From Ardenticatenaceae bacterium (lineage in GTDB: Bacteria; Chloroflexota; Anaerolineae; Promineifilales; Promineifilaceae), in the NCBI GenBank assembly GCA_030065875.1, contig JASJCR010000015.1:1-64000 (forward strand): a stretch of 64,000 nt of DNA. Reading direction: 5' to 3'. The notes under the pieces are model-generated. The model saw only the letters and a program-made list of their open reading frames with translations. It ran no database searches and was not told the origin of the DNA. Of this stretch, positions 1-8,806 are shown one piece after another. Both the position numbers and the translations under genes were made by a program. Within the stretch, counting starts at the first letter, position 1. Each line of letters begins with the position of its first letter.

Positions 1-360
1 AAGCCTCCGGTGACGCGGTGAACGGCATGATCGTTTCCGGGCCAAACCTGAGCTTTGGCAACGAGATTTACGAGCAGTTCCTGGCCACCTACACCACAGA
101 GTACGGCACCGATCCGACCGCACCGTTCCACGCCCATGCGTACGATGCCACCAACATCATCCTGAACGCGATCGATGCGGTTGCTCAGGAAGGGGCTGAC
201 GGCAGCCTGTTAATCGGCCGTCAGGCGCTGATCGATGCGGTTGCGGCAACCGAAGGGTTAGAAGGGATCACCGGAACGTTGACCTGTGACGAAAACGGCG
301 ACTGTGCTGATCCGAAAATCGCCGTCAGCGAAGTCTCATTAGATGGCTTTGAGGCGATTT
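1..360 (+). repeat. Upstream copy of intragenic direct repeat
   Basis: This stretch matches 1231-1590 at a fixed offset of 1230 bp. It is nearly identical at 1-165 and 270-350, with differing blocks at about 166-215 and 255-268. The mosaic pattern suggests gene conversion between the two domains. Confidence 0.9.
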
Positions 361-1613
361 GGGAATTTGGCTCTGATGAGTCGTCCATGGATGATATGGA
401 AGACGAAGAGATGGCCGAAGAAGACGATGAGTCAGCCATGGAAGAAGAGATGGCTGAACCAATGATCGTTGATGAATTGGTTTGTGAAGACGAAATCGGC
501 TGTGTCGAAATTAGTGCAGATGACCCGATTCGGATCGCATCAGCCCTGGTTGTGACCGGTCCAAATGAATCATTGGGTCTCGATTCCCAGTACGGTGTCG
601 AAATCGCCATCGCCGACCGCGGTGAAATCTTTGGTCACGCTATTGAGCTGCAGGCGGAAGATGACGGCTGTAGTGCAGAAGGCGGGCAGACGGCCGGTCA
701 GAAGATCGTGTCCGATCCGTCGATAGCCGGCGTGGTTGGCACAAGCTGTTCCGGTGCTGGTGTGCCGATGTCACAGATTGTGTGTGGGGCCGGCGTCGTC
801 ATGATTTCTCCCTCGAACACCGCGCCGGTGCTGACCGATGCAGAGAGCCGTCAGGCGTGCTACTTCCGCACGGCGCACAACGACAAGATCCAGGGTGCGG
901 CGATGGCCAACTACGTCTTCAATGAGTTGGGCATCACCCGCGCGGCGGCGATCCATGATGGCGACCCGTACACCGAGGGGTTGGCGACCGTGTTTAGCGA
1001 ATCATTCACCGAGCTGGGTGGGGAGATCGTGGCCTTTGAGGCGGAAGCGGCCGATGCCACCAACGTGGAACCGCTGCTGACGTCCGTGGCGGCAGCCGAG
1101 CCGGAGCTGATCTACTACCCGGTCTTTATTCCGCTGGGCTCGCTGATCACCAAAACCGCCAAAGAAGTGGACGGTTTGGAAGACGTGGTGCTGGCTGCGG
1201 CCGATGGGGTGCAGTCACCTGATTTCATCGAAGCCTCCGGTGACGCGGTGAACGGCATGATCGTTTCCGGGCCAAACCTGAGCTTTGGCAACGAGATTTA
1301 CGAGCAGTTCCTGGCCACCTACACCACAGAGTACGGCACCGATCCGACCGCGCCGTTCCACGCCCACGCCTACGATGCCACCAACATCATCCTCGACGCG
1401 ATCGAGAGAGTGGCCGTTTTGGATGCGGACGGCAACATGTTGATCGGCCGTCAGGCGCTGATTGATGCGGTTGCGGCTACATCAGGCAAAGAAGGGATCA
1501 CCGGAACGTTGACCTGTGATGAAAACGGCGACTGTGCTGATCCGAAAATCGCCGTCAGCGAAGTATCGCAAGATGGCTTTGAGGCGATCTGGCAATACGA
1601 CATCAGTGAGTAA
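1..1613 (+). CDS. Tandem-fused branched-chain amino acid ABC transporter binding protein (5' end outside window)
   Basis: This is a type 1 periplasmic binding protein of the LivJ family, which delivers branched-chain amino acids or similar ligands to the permeases encoded just downstream. The frame is open to the left edge (codons start at base 3), so the N-terminus and signal peptide are missing. What remains is the C-terminal part of one binding domain, a very acidic Met/Glu/Asp linker at about bases 375-470, a complete second domain, and a stop at 1611-1613. Bases 1-360 and 1231-1590 are near-identical, an offset of exactly 410 codons, so two binding domains sit in one polypeptide. A single LivJ is usually about 380-420 residues. 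The mature protein should be membrane-anchored or extracytoplasmic. Domain family is certain; ligand and number of domains are not. Confidence 0.88.
   Translation, partial: ASGDAVNGMIVSGPNLSFGNEIYEQFLATYTTEYGTDPTAPFHAHAYDATNIILNAIDAVAQEGADGSLLIGRQALIDAVAATEGLEGITGTLTCDENGDCADPKIAVSEVSLDGFEAIWEFGSDESSMDDMEDEEMAEEDDESAMEEEMAEPMIVDELVCEDEIGCVEISADDPIRIASALVVTGPNESLGLDSQYGVEIAIADRGEIFGHAIELQAEDDGCSAEGGQTAGQKIVSDPSIAGVVGTSCSGAGVPMSQIVCGAGVVMISPSNTAPVLTDAESRQACYFRTAHNDKIQGAAMANYVFNELGITRAAAIHDGDPYTEGLATVFSESFTELGGEIVAFEAEAADATNVEPLLTSVAAAEPELIYYPVFIPLGSLITKTAKEVDGLEDVVLAAADGVQSPDFIEASGDAVNGMIVSGPNLSFGNEIYEQFLATYTTEYGTDPTAPFHAHAYDATNIILDAIERVAVLDADGNMLIGRQALIDAVAATSGKEGITGTLTCDENGDCADPKIAVSEVSQDGFEAIWQYDISE
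1231..1590 (+). repeat. Downstream copy of intragenic direct repeat
   Basis: This is the partner of 1-360. The two copies diverge after the shared DGFEAIW codons: the upstream copy continues into the acidic linker and this one ends in a stop. That difference argues against a simple assembly collapse or duplication error. Confidence 0.9.
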
Positions 1614-1676
1614 TGCAGCATCGCGCCGTCAAGGGGAAATCTCTTTGACGTTTCACCTGCTGCTTGGGTAATTAAC

Positions 1677-1709
1677 GCTGCCCGGCCGGTTAACAGCCGG
1701 CCGGGCAGC
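1677..1709 (+). terminator. GC-rich hairpin between binding-protein and permease genes
   Basis: A perfect 13-bp stem (1677-1689 with 1697-1709, GCTGCCCGGCCGG) closes a 7-base loop. No T-run follows. It is more likely a partial terminator or mRNA-stabilising hairpin that keeps binding-protein levels above permease levels than a full terminator. Confidence 0.6.
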
Positions 1710-1845
1710 AATCTTCTGCGAAAATAGACGGGGTTCGCGGTTCAAATCAAATTTTTCGCCAGAAGATCTGCTTCAATCAAGATCATTAATCAGGGGTAGG
1801 TGGTTTTTTCACCTGATTTCAATTCAGCAAAGGTTTAGGAAAAAT

Positions 1846-2907
1846 ATGTCACGACGGTTTAACTATATCGATGTCGTGCTTTGGTCACTGCGTATCGGGA
1901 TTATCGTCATCGTTTTATGGGGCACGGTAGCCAAATTGTTTTTAGGGGTTGGGAACACCTATACCGTCGGGAATTGGATTGACTTTTTTGTATCAGGTCT
2001 TTCTCAAGGAAGCTTATATGCCCTGATCGCTTTGGGGTACACGATGGTTTATGGGGTCCTTTTCATGATCAATTTTGCTCATGGAGAATTTTTCATGGGA
2101 GGGGCGATGACCACCACGGTGCTGGTTGCTCTGCCGTTAGAGGAAGCGGGATTTCTCAACGAATTTCCGATTTTGTCACTGCTGGCAATTTTTATTACGG
2201 CGATGGCCGTATCGATTGCCGTAGCCATCATGACGGAGCGAATCGCTTACCGGCCGCTGCGTCGGGCGCCGCGCCTCGTCCCTTTAATTACGGCCATTGG
2301 GGCCTCTTTCTTCTGGCAATATTTTTTTAGAGGGCTGTACGGATCGTCATTAATTCCCTTCCCCGAATTTGATATTTTTGACGGCAAATTTGATTTTGGG
2401 GTCTTTGACATTCAAAAAACCGACGTGGCGGTTTTGGTGACGTCTGTGGTGGTGCTGGCTTTGCTGCAGCTGTTTGTGCAGCGCACCAAAATTGGCCAGG
2501 CGATCCGAGCGGTCGCGGAAGACAAAGACGCCGCGACCCTGATGGGAATCGATGTCGATCGCACAATTACGATTACCTTTGCGGTTGGAGCGGCGATGGC
2601 TGGGGTAGCCGGGGTGTTATTCGCTATCGTTTTCCGCCAGCTCAATTTTATTATGGGATTTACTCCTGGGATCAAGGCGTTCACGGCGGCCGTTTTAGGC
2701 GGTATCGGCAGTATTCCAGGTGCCGCATTAGGGGGGCTGTTCCTGGGGGTGATCGAGGCGATTGGCCCTCCGCTTTTTCTGGAAGGGTTAAATATTCCGG
2801 GATCCCATCAGCTAAAAGATGTCATCGCCTTTACGATGCTGGTTTTGGTATTGATTTTTCGGCCGCAGGGCATCCTCGGTGAGAAGCTGGCGGAGAAAAA
2901 AGCATGA
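1846..2907 (+). CDS. livH: Branched-chain amino acid ABC transporter permease, LivH type
   Basis: An inner-membrane permease of the Liv (HAAT) importer. The family hallmark (GYTMVYGV..INFAHGEFFMGG) follows the second hydrophobic segment at about residues 63-87. The cytoplasmic coupling loop EDKDAATLMGI that contacts the ATPases lies near residue 225. At 353 residues it is about 50 longer than a typical LivH because of an extra N-terminal hydrophobic segment at about residues 12-33. The ATG at 1846 follows an AGGA. Its stop overlaps the next gene's start in an ATGA at 2904-2907, so translation is probably coupled. Family is certain; the exact amino acid is unknown. Confidence 0.93.
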   Translation: MSRRFNYIDVVLWSLRIGIIVIVLWGTVAKLFLGVGNTYTVGNWIDFFVSGLSQGSLYALIALGYTMVYGVLFMINFAHGEFFMGGAMTTTVLVALPLEEAGFLNEFPILSLLAIFITAMAVSIAVAIMTERIAYRPLRRAPRLVPLITAIGASFFWQYFFRGLYGSSLIPFPEFDIFDGKFDFGVFDIQKTDVAVLVTSVVVLALLQLFVQRTKIGQAIRAVAEDKDAATLMGIDVDRTITITFAVGAAMAGVAGVLFAIVFRQLNFIMGFTPGIKAFTAAVLGGIGSIPGAALGGLFLGVIEAIGPPLFLEGLNIPGSHQLKDVIAFTMLVLVLIFRPQGILGEKLAEKKA

Positions 2908-4712
2908 CCTCACAAGAAAAGCTTTGGCAAGCGGTAAAAGTTGGTCTGATCGCCGGTGCTGTGGGCCTCAGCGTCTGTATGATCGGTTTGGTTGAGTCGT
3001 TTAACCAGCGAGATATCGTATCGGAGCAGTTAACGCTGGGTCAGGCTTTGCTGTTTAGCACGGCCGTGGTGGCTGCCTACCTCGCGTCCAGATCGCATCA
3101 AAATACGTTGGCCAAGTTTATTCACGGCCTTCTCTCCGGGGTATCGGCAGCCATCCCCATATTTCTCCTCATTTTGCTTTCCATTTCGTGGGAGACGATC
3201 CGCGATTCGTTCATCAATGTATCTCCGGATTTGCTGAGCATTATTACCCTGGCTAACGAAAGCCCGGTCACTGGCGGTCTGCAGCTGATCGGGATGTTTG
3301 CCATGGTGGCTCTGTTTGGCATTGTGTTGGCGATAATGAGCAAACCGATTCGCAGCGCCCTGCTCACCGGGCTTGGCTGGACGATCGGATTGGGCATGAT
3401 GTCTGAGCTGTTAAGCGGCATCTTGCGCTCGCGTCTCAGCAGAGAAACCTTAGATATTTTATTTGGAAAAAGCGGGATTAATTTGATCCCGACCATCATT
3501 CTGCTTCTTGGTATTTCTATTTCTTCTTATTGGTGGAAGCGAGCGGGTAGCGAACAGTTTGAGACCGTTCGCCAAAATTTGAGCCCCCAACAGCTGACCT
3601 GGTCAAACCGCGTTTGGCGAGCTTTTATCATTTTTGTGGTTCTCATTTTGCCCTCGATTTTAGGGGTGTATTTGACCGAAATCATTAACAATGTCGGTCT
3701 TTACATTTTGATGGGGCTGGGTTTGAATATCGCTATCGGTTTGGCGGGATTGCTAGACCTGGGTTATGTGACCAATTTTGCCGTTGGTGCTTATTTGATG
3801 GCCTTGTTGACTTCCAGCAGCGATTTTGGGCTGGCGTCACCGATCTCATTTTGGGTCGCGTTGCCAATTTGCGTCTTGGCGGCCATGTTTACCGGCTTTT
3901 TCTTTGCCCTACCGGTTTTGCGTATGCGCGGTGATTATCTGGCGATCGCCACCTTGGGTTTTGGAGAGATCGTTCGCGTTCTGGCTCGCTCTGACGCCAT
4001 GAAGTCCATTATTGGGGGTGCCCAGGGGATTCTGCAAATCCCCCAGGCGCAAATTTCTGGCCCAATCGCCGGTTTTTTCGGGTCGATCTTAAACCCGATC
4101 AACGATTTTCTGGGCAACTACGACCTCGGCATTTTAGCCAGTGATGAGGGCACAATTATTTTTAATAATCCGCCTCAACTTTACTATTTACTCGTTTTGG
4201 CCTGTTTGTTAATGCTCTTTATTTCCAGAAGGCTCAACGATTCGAGTACCGGCCGGCGCTGGATGGCCATGCGGGAAGATGAAGATGTGGCCGCAGCCAT
4301 GGGGATCAATACCACCAACGCGAAGGTAATCGCCTTTACTCTGAGCGCGGCCTCCGGAGGGTTGGCCGGGGCGATTTTTGCGGCCAAGCTCGGATCAATT
4401 TATCCCAACAGTTTTCAGCTGCTGATTTCAGTAAATGTGCTGTCGCTGATTATTGTCGGTGGCCTTGGTTCAATTCCTGGGGTCGTGGTTGGGGCTTTTG
4501 CCCTGGTTGGCATTCCGGAACTGCTGCGGGAATTTGCTGAATTTCGCCTCCTATTTTACGGGATTGCCCTGATTGCCATGATGCTTGTGCGGCCGGAGGG
4601 GCTCTGGCCATCAGAAGCCAGCAAGCGCGAACTGCACGGTGAAGAAAATGAACCGATACCGGATGAGAGATACGAAATTGGAGATGCGAAATACGAAAAA
4701 GCCCCAACATAG
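2904..4712 (+). CDS. livM: Branched-chain amino acid ABC transporter permease, LivM type, with N-terminal extension
   Basis: This is the second permease of the Liv importer. The C-terminal half carries LivM features: MGLGLNIAIGLAGLLDLGYV, then LRMRGDYLAIATLGFGEIVR, then the coupling loop REDEDVAAAMGI followed by GGLGSIPG. The N-terminal 230 residues form an additional block of roughly five membrane segments, making it 602 residues against about 320-420 in typical LivM. The final residues (RYEIGDAKYEKAPT) are encoded by degenerate 7-bp repeats at about 4665-4705 of the same kind as the array at 47041. The C-terminus therefore appears to have been extended by repeat DNA. Confidence 0.92.
   Translation: MTSQEKLWQAVKVGLIAGAVGLSVCMIGLVESFNQRDIVSEQLTLGQALLFSTAVVAAYLASRSHQNTLAKFIHGLLSGVSAAIPIFLLILLSISWETIRDSFINVSPDLLSIITLANESPVTGGLQLIGMFAMVALFGIVLAIMSKPIRSALLTGLGWTIGLGMMSELLSGILRSRLSRETLDILFGKSGINLIPTIILLLGISISSYWWKRAGSEQFETVRQNLSPQQLTWSNRVWRAFIIFVVLILPSILGVYLTEIINNVGLYILMGLGLNIAIGLAGLLDLGYVTNFAVGAYLMALLTSSSDFGLASPISFWVALPICVLAAMFTGFFFALPVLRMRGDYLAIATLGFGEIVRVLARSDAMKSIIGGAQGILQIPQAQISGPIAGFFGSILNPINDFLGNYDLGILASDEGTIIFNNPPQLYYLLVLACLLMLFISRRLNDSSTGRRWMAMREDEDVAAAMGINTTNAKVIAFTLSAASGGLAGAIFAAKLGSIYPNSFQLLISVNVLSLIIVGGLGSIPGVVVGAFALVGIPELLREFAEFRLLFYGIALIAMMLVRPEGLWPSEASKRELHGEENEPIPDERYEIGDAKYEKAPT
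4663..4704 (+). repeat. Degenerate heptad repeats inside livM 3' end
   Basis: Words GAGATAC, GAAATTG, GAGATGC and GAAATAC follow one another in 7-bp register. They match the GARATAC array at 47041-47100. They encode the last residues of the LivM-type protein. Confidence 0.6.
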
Positions 4713-4752
4713 CATAGCCAATTGGGATTTTGTCTTTCGTAATTAATAGATC

Positions 4753-5541
4753 ATGACAGAATACATCTTAGAAGCCAAACAGGTCGTCAAGCGTTTTGGG
4801 GGGTTGGTCGCGACCAATAATTTTGATTTTGTCCTTCCCAAAGGATCGATCGCCAGCATCATCGGCCCCAACGGGGCTGGGAAAACCACTTTTTTTAACT
4901 GCATGACCGGTTTTTATCAAATTGATGAGGGTGTTTTGGAGTTCGATGGGCAGTCCATTGTGGGGCTGGATACCCATGAGATCACCCGGATGGGCATGGC
5001 CCGTACCTTTCAAAACATTCGCTTGTTTAACAACATGACGGTTTTAGAAAACATCATGGTTGGTCAGGAACCTCACCTGAAGGCCACCTGGCTGGAAGCG
5101 ATCTTTGGCTCCTCGCGCTTAAAATCAGAGGAAAAATTGACGGTTGATGAAGCACAGCGCCTGCTGGAATTTGTCAGTTTAAAGGGAAAAGGGGATTTGC
5201 TGGCCAAAAATTTGCCGTATGGCGATCAGCGGCGGCTGGAGATCGGCCGAGCGCTGGCTACCAAACCCAAGCTGCTGCTGCTGGATGAACCCACGGCCGG
5301 CATGAATCCCAATGAAACCGCGCGGACGACCGATTTTATTCGCCAGCTGCGTGATGAATTGGGGATTACAATTTTGATGATCGAGCACGATATGCGGGTG
5401 GTCATGGGAATCTCTGAAAAGGTGACCGTTCTGGATTATGGCAAAAAGATTGCTGAAGGGTTGCCTTATGACATTCAGAACAACCCTGAAGTCATCGAAG
5501 CTTATCTTGGACGTGGGGCGGCGGAAAAACTGGTTGAATAG
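4753..5541 (+). CDS. livG: Branched-chain amino acid ABC transporter ATP-binding protein, LivG type
   Basis: One of two cytoplasmic ATPases of the Liv importer. Walker A GPNGAGKT is at residues 38-45. The LivG-style signature LPYGDQRRLEI at 154-164 replaces the usual LSGGQ, and Walker B LLLLDEP is at 174-180, followed by a switch histidine in IEHDMRVVM. The length of 262 residues is normal. The ATG at 4753 is 40 bp after livM with little recognisable ribosome-binding site. Gene order permease-permease-LivG-LivF is the standard Liv operon order. Confidence 0.95.
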   Translation: MTEYILEAKQVVKRFGGLVATNNFDFVLPKGSIASIIGPNGAGKTTFFNCMTGFYQIDEGVLEFDGQSIVGLDTHEITRMGMARTFQNIRLFNNMTVLENIMVGQEPHLKATWLEAIFGSSRLKSEEKLTVDEAQRLLEFVSLKGKGDLLAKNLPYGDQRRLEIGRALATKPKLLLLDEPTAGMNPNETARTTDFIRQLRDELGITILMIEHDMRVVMGISEKVTVLDYGKKIAEGLPYDIQNNPEVIEAYLGRGAAEKLVE

Positions 5542-5595
5542 GAGTGAGAATTGGGAACCGGCAGGCCCGTCGATTAAGGCCAATTCTTAAAACGT

Positions 5596-6303
5596 ATGCT
5601 TGAAATTAACAATGTACACACATTCTACGGCAATATTCATGCGCTTAAAGGGGTCACGCTAAACGTTGAGCAGGGAGAGATTGTCACCTTGATTGGGGGC
5701 AACGGAGCGGGTAAAACGACGACTCTGCGCACGATTTGTGGGTTAATGGCCCCCCGAGAAGGATCTCTTACGTTTGAAGGGGAAGACATCACAAAGTACA
5801 AGGCACATGAGCTCGTAGCCAAAGGGATCGCCATGGTTCCTGAAGGCCGCGGCGTGTTTTCTAAATTAACCGTCACCGAAAATTTGCAAATGGGAGCGTA
5901 TCATCGAAACGATCGGGAAAATATTCGCAAAGATATTGAATGGGCGTTTGATATGTTTCCTCGTTTAGGGGAGCGGCGCAGCCAGCTGGCAGGGACGATG
6001 TCTGGGGGAGAGCAGCAGATGTTGGCCGTCACCCGGGCGCTCATGTCCAAACCGCGCCTGCTTTTGATGGATGAGCCGTCAATGGGGTTGGCCCCGGTTC
6101 TTGTCGACGTGATTTTTGACGCCATCGGGGACATTAATGAACAGGGAGTTACTATTTTGCTGGTTGAGCAAAATGCCCACATGGCCCTGCAGGTAGCGAA
6201 CCGTGGTTATGTGCTGCAAACGGGTGAAATTGTGCTCAGTGATGATGCGGATGCGCTCAAAGATGACCCCACAGTGCAAAAGGCTTATTTGGGTTTGGAG
6301 TAG
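5596..6303 (+). CDS. livF: Branched-chain amino acid ABC transporter ATP-binding protein, LivF type
   Basis: The second ATPase of the Liv importer, pairing with LivG under the two permeases. Walker A GGNGAGKT is at 34-41, the LivF-typical VPEGRGVF at 81-88, signature MSGGEQQ at 135-141, Walker B RLLLMDEP at 154-161, and the switch histidine in VEQNAHMAL. The length of 235 residues is typical. It is the last gene of the operon; the next gene, dnaN, has its own strong promoter. Confidence 0.95.
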   Translation: MLEINNVHTFYGNIHALKGVTLNVEQGEIVTLIGGNGAGKTTTLRTICGLMAPREGSLTFEGEDITKYKAHELVAKGIAMVPEGRGVFSKLTVTENLQMGAYHRNDRENIRKDIEWAFDMFPRLGERRSQLAGTMSGGEQQMLAVTRALMSKPRLLLMDEPSMGLAPVLVDVIFDAIGDINEQGVTILLVEQNAHMALQVANRGYVLQTGEIVLSDDADALKDDPTVQKAYLGLE

Positions 6304-6341
6304 CTCGATGCACCCATGTGCGGGGTAGTACAACAAAACTT

Positions 6342-6369
6342 TTGACAGCCGATTAAACCCTGCTATACT
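6342..6369 (+). promoter_or_regulatory. Strong housekeeping promoter of dnaN
   Basis: A perfect -35 TTGACA (6342-6347), 16-bp spacer, and -10 TATACT (6364-6369) preceded by TGC, an extended -10. The predicted start near 6376 leaves a leader of about 75 nt before the dnaN ATG, which has AAGGAG upstream. Confidence 0.85.
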
Positions 6370-6452
6370 TACCTGACCGAGCCCATGCGGAATGGTGCAA
6401 CAATTACAACATCGTGGATTCTCCCACACATGATGAATAAGGAGCGTCGAGA

Positions 6453-7586
6453 ATGAAAGTCACCTGTCTACAGGAGAATTTAGCCAAGGGATTGAGCATT
6501 GTCGGCCGCGCGGTCAGCCCCAGATCGACTTTACCGGTTTTGGCCAACGTGCTGATTGCCACGGACAACGGCCGCTTAAAATTATCAGCTACCAATCTGG
6601 AAATCGTGATCACCTGCTGGCTGGGGGCCAAGGTTGAAGAAGAGGGTGCATTAACCGTCCCTGCCCGCACGCTGACAGATTTGGTCAATAACCTGCCTCC
6701 CGAACAAATTAACCTGACGCTCGATCAAAAATCCCAAACGCTCCATTTAGACTGCATGCGCACCGAGTCGAATATCAAAGGCATTGATGCGGATGAGTTT
6801 CCGCTGGTTCCCGAACCCAGTCAGGAAAACCGCATAAAAATGTCGACGCCGGTATTAAAAGAGATGATCAACCAGGTGGCTTTTGCCGCTGCCGCCGATG
6901 ATACCCGGCCGACGCTCACGGGGATCAAGGCGTATTTTGAGGGAGATACGGTGACGATGGCCGCCACTGACGGTTTTCGCCTTTCGGTGAGACAATCTCC
7001 TCTGCTGGGCACCATGGACAATTCGCTCAACGTTATCATTCCCGCCCGCGCCTTAAACGAGGTGGCCCGCGTGGCCAATGACGAGATGGAATTTGTCTAT
7101 ATCAGCATGCCGGAAAAACGCAATCAAATCGTATTTGATATGGAAAGCGTGGTGGTGATTACCCAACTGATCGACGGCAACTTCCCGGATTACAGCGCTG
7201 TTTTGCCGAAGCGTCATGCCACGCGGACGGTTTTAAATACCAGCGAATTTATGAAAGCGTGCAAACGGGCCGATATTTTTGCTCGCGAAGCCAGCCATAC
7301 CGCCCGCGTGCGGATCGAACCTGGGGACGAAATTACGCCCGGATTTACGACGATCACGGCCAACAGCGTGGAAACGGGGGACAATGTGGCCCAGCTCGAT
7401 GCCAACGTCATCGGCGATCCGGTAGAGATCGCTTTTAACGTCAAGTATATGATCGACGTGCTCAACGTGATCAACAGCCCGCAGGTCGCTCTGGAAACGA
7501 CAACACCGATGGAGCCGGGCGTACTCAAACCGGTTGGCGCCGGTGAGTTTACCCACGTCATTATGCCGATGCATTTCGGCCGATAA
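6453..7586 (+). CDS. dnaN: DNA polymerase III subunit beta (sliding clamp)
   Basis: The ring-shaped processivity clamp of the replicative polymerase. The 377-residue length and three-domain arrangement fit the family. Recognisable stretches include the N-terminal KGLSIVGRAVSPRSTLPVLANVL, the middle-domain DDTRPTLTGIKAYFE, DGFRLS, the conserved LIDGNFPDY, and a C-terminal HVIMPMHFGR resembling the usual MPMR ending. The ATG at 6453 is supported by AAGGAG. It does not sit next to dnaA in this window but between a transport operon and a secreted protein, and it is transcribed from its own promoter and closed by a terminator at 7616-7653. Confidence 0.96.
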   Translation: MKVTCLQENLAKGLSIVGRAVSPRSTLPVLANVLIATDNGRLKLSATNLEIVITCWLGAKVEEEGALTVPARTLTDLVNNLPPEQINLTLDQKSQTLHLDCMRTESNIKGIDADEFPLVPEPSQENRIKMSTPVLKEMINQVAFAAAADDTRPTLTGIKAYFEGDTVTMAATDGFRLSVRQSPLLGTMDNSLNVIIPARALNEVARVANDEMEFVYISMPEKRNQIVFDMESVVVITQLIDGNFPDYSAVLPKRHATRTVLNTSEFMKACKRADIFAREASHTARVRIEPGDEITPGFTTITANSVETGDNVAQLDANVIGDPVEIAFNVKYMIDVLNVINSPQVALETTTPMEPGVLKPVGAGEFTHVIMPMHFGR

Positions 7587-7615
7587 GTTGCCTCGACGAT
7601 TTTTGAACTGTATAA

Positions 7616-7653
7616 CCTCTCGTGGTTCGCTTTTTGAGCACGAGAGGTTTTTT
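7616..7653 (+). terminator. Rho-independent terminator of dnaN
   Basis: A 9-bp perfect stem CCTCTCGTG/CACGAGAGG (7616-7624 with 7639-7647) is followed by six T residues (7648-7653). The right arm GAGAGG also serves as the only Shine-Dalgarno candidate for the ATG at 7654, immediately after the T-run. Confidence 0.9.
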
Positions 7654-8799
7654 ATGTCTAAAGTTAATTTTGCCGGCCGGCTGTTAACGCTGGCGGTCCC
7701 GATTGCAGCGTTGATATCGGTGGCGTATGCCGCCTTTTTGCCCGGTATGCCCTTATTGGATCATGAGTTAACCCGCATTGTTTGTTATGCACCCCTCCAA
7801 GAGAGTTACAGCGCAAAAGTGTTGGCAACCGGGCTAAGTGGCCCTGACGGTCTGGCGTTTGACAAATATGGTTTGCTGCACGTGGCTGAAGAGGGGGCCG
7901 GGCGGGTGGTGCAAATTGATGCCAGCGGCACGATCACCACGCTTTTAAGCGGGCTCAATCAACCGGAAGGGATCGCCTTTGACGAAAACGACGCTTTATA
8001 TGTGGTTGAAGATGTGGTCAACGGCCGGTTGATCCGCCGCGATCCAGGAGGCGTGACGACCAACCTCGCCACCAATCTGACCTATCCCGAAGGGGTTGCC
8101 GTTGGGCCGGATGGCACCATTTACGTCACTCAATCTGATTTAGAGACCTTGGACAGCAGCAGCAGCCCGACCGATTTTCAAAACGCCCGCTCGTCGATTA
8201 CCGCTTTTGCCCCCGATCCTCCATTTACCCCCACCTTGCTGATTGAAAGCAGCCCGGAAATCACCAGCCTCTCATTTGATCGGGTGGAAGGGAAATTTTG
8301 GAGCTATGCTGATTTGGCAATTGACGGCCAGACTTTGTATGTCACCAATGAATTGGCCGGGGTTGAAATTATTACCACCACGACCCAGCCCGGTTTTCCG
8401 GTCACGGTGGTTTTTTCCACGACGCAGGGGATCTTAACCACCGATTTAACCAATCCGGTCTCCTTAATCACGTGGAGTGAATCGGTGATTCTTCCCGAGG
8501 GGATCGATTTTGACGAGCAGTTATTGGCCGTGGCGGAAGAAGATACCAGCGGGGTTCTGCAGCTGCAAACCGGCCGGCTGTCCCTCTTTTCGGCTGCCGG
8601 AGCGCAGCTGCAAAAATATTGTGACGGGTTTGAATCGATTGAGGATGTGGCCGCGCAGACCGGCCATCAACCCGGTTTTGCAGATTACTTCATTTCGGAG
8701 GACAGCACCGGACAGATCATCCAGGTGCAGGTGGAATCCACACCTTTAGGGGACTGCGGGGCACTCTCCTGTAACTATCTACCGCTGGTGATTCGGTAA
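7654..8799 (+). CDS. Secreted NHL/SMP-30-like beta-propeller protein with C-terminal LPLVIR tag
   Basis: A 381-residue exported protein. The ATG at 7654 is chosen because a signal-like segment (residues about 10-33, LLTLAVPIAALISVAYAAF) follows directly; an upstream in-frame start would overlap dnaN. The body has repeated blade motifs of the form GPDGLAFDKYGLLHVAEEG, QPEGIAFDENDALYVVED and YPEGVAVGPDGTIYVTQ, typical of NHL or SMP-30/gluconolactonase propellers. It ends in CNYLPLVIR, a C-terminal pattern seen on many Chloroflexota secreted proteins. Its ligand or enzymatic role is unknown. Translation may be controlled by the terminator hairpin that contains its ribosome-binding site. Confidence 0.82.
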   Translation: MSKVNFAGRLLTLAVPIAALISVAYAAFLPGMPLLDHELTRIVCYAPLQESYSAKVLATGLSGPDGLAFDKYGLLHVAEEGAGRVVQIDASGTITTLLSGLNQPEGIAFDENDALYVVEDVVNGRLIRRDPGGVTTNLATNLTYPEGVAVGPDGTIYVTQSDLETLDSSSSPTDFQNARSSITAFAPDPPFTPTLLIESSPEITSLSFDRVEGKFWSYADLAIDGQTLYVTNELAGVEIITTTTQPGFPVTVVFSTTQGILTTDLTNPVSLITWSESVILPEGIDFDEQLLAVAEEDTSGVLQLQTGRLSLFSAAGAQLQKYCDGFESIEDVAAQTGHQPGFADYFISEDSTGQIIQVQVESTPLGDCGALSCNYLPLVIR

Positions 8800-8806
8800 G
8801 TAAAGG

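Noticed and set aside
221..610. Antisense frame within the binding-protein gene
   Set aside because: It mirrors the acidic linker as a Ser-rich translation and is explained by the coding strand.
7534..7653. Upstream extension of the beta-propeller frame into dnaN
   Set aside because: It would overlap the dnaN end and run through the terminator; the ATG at 7654 is directly followed by a signal-like segment.
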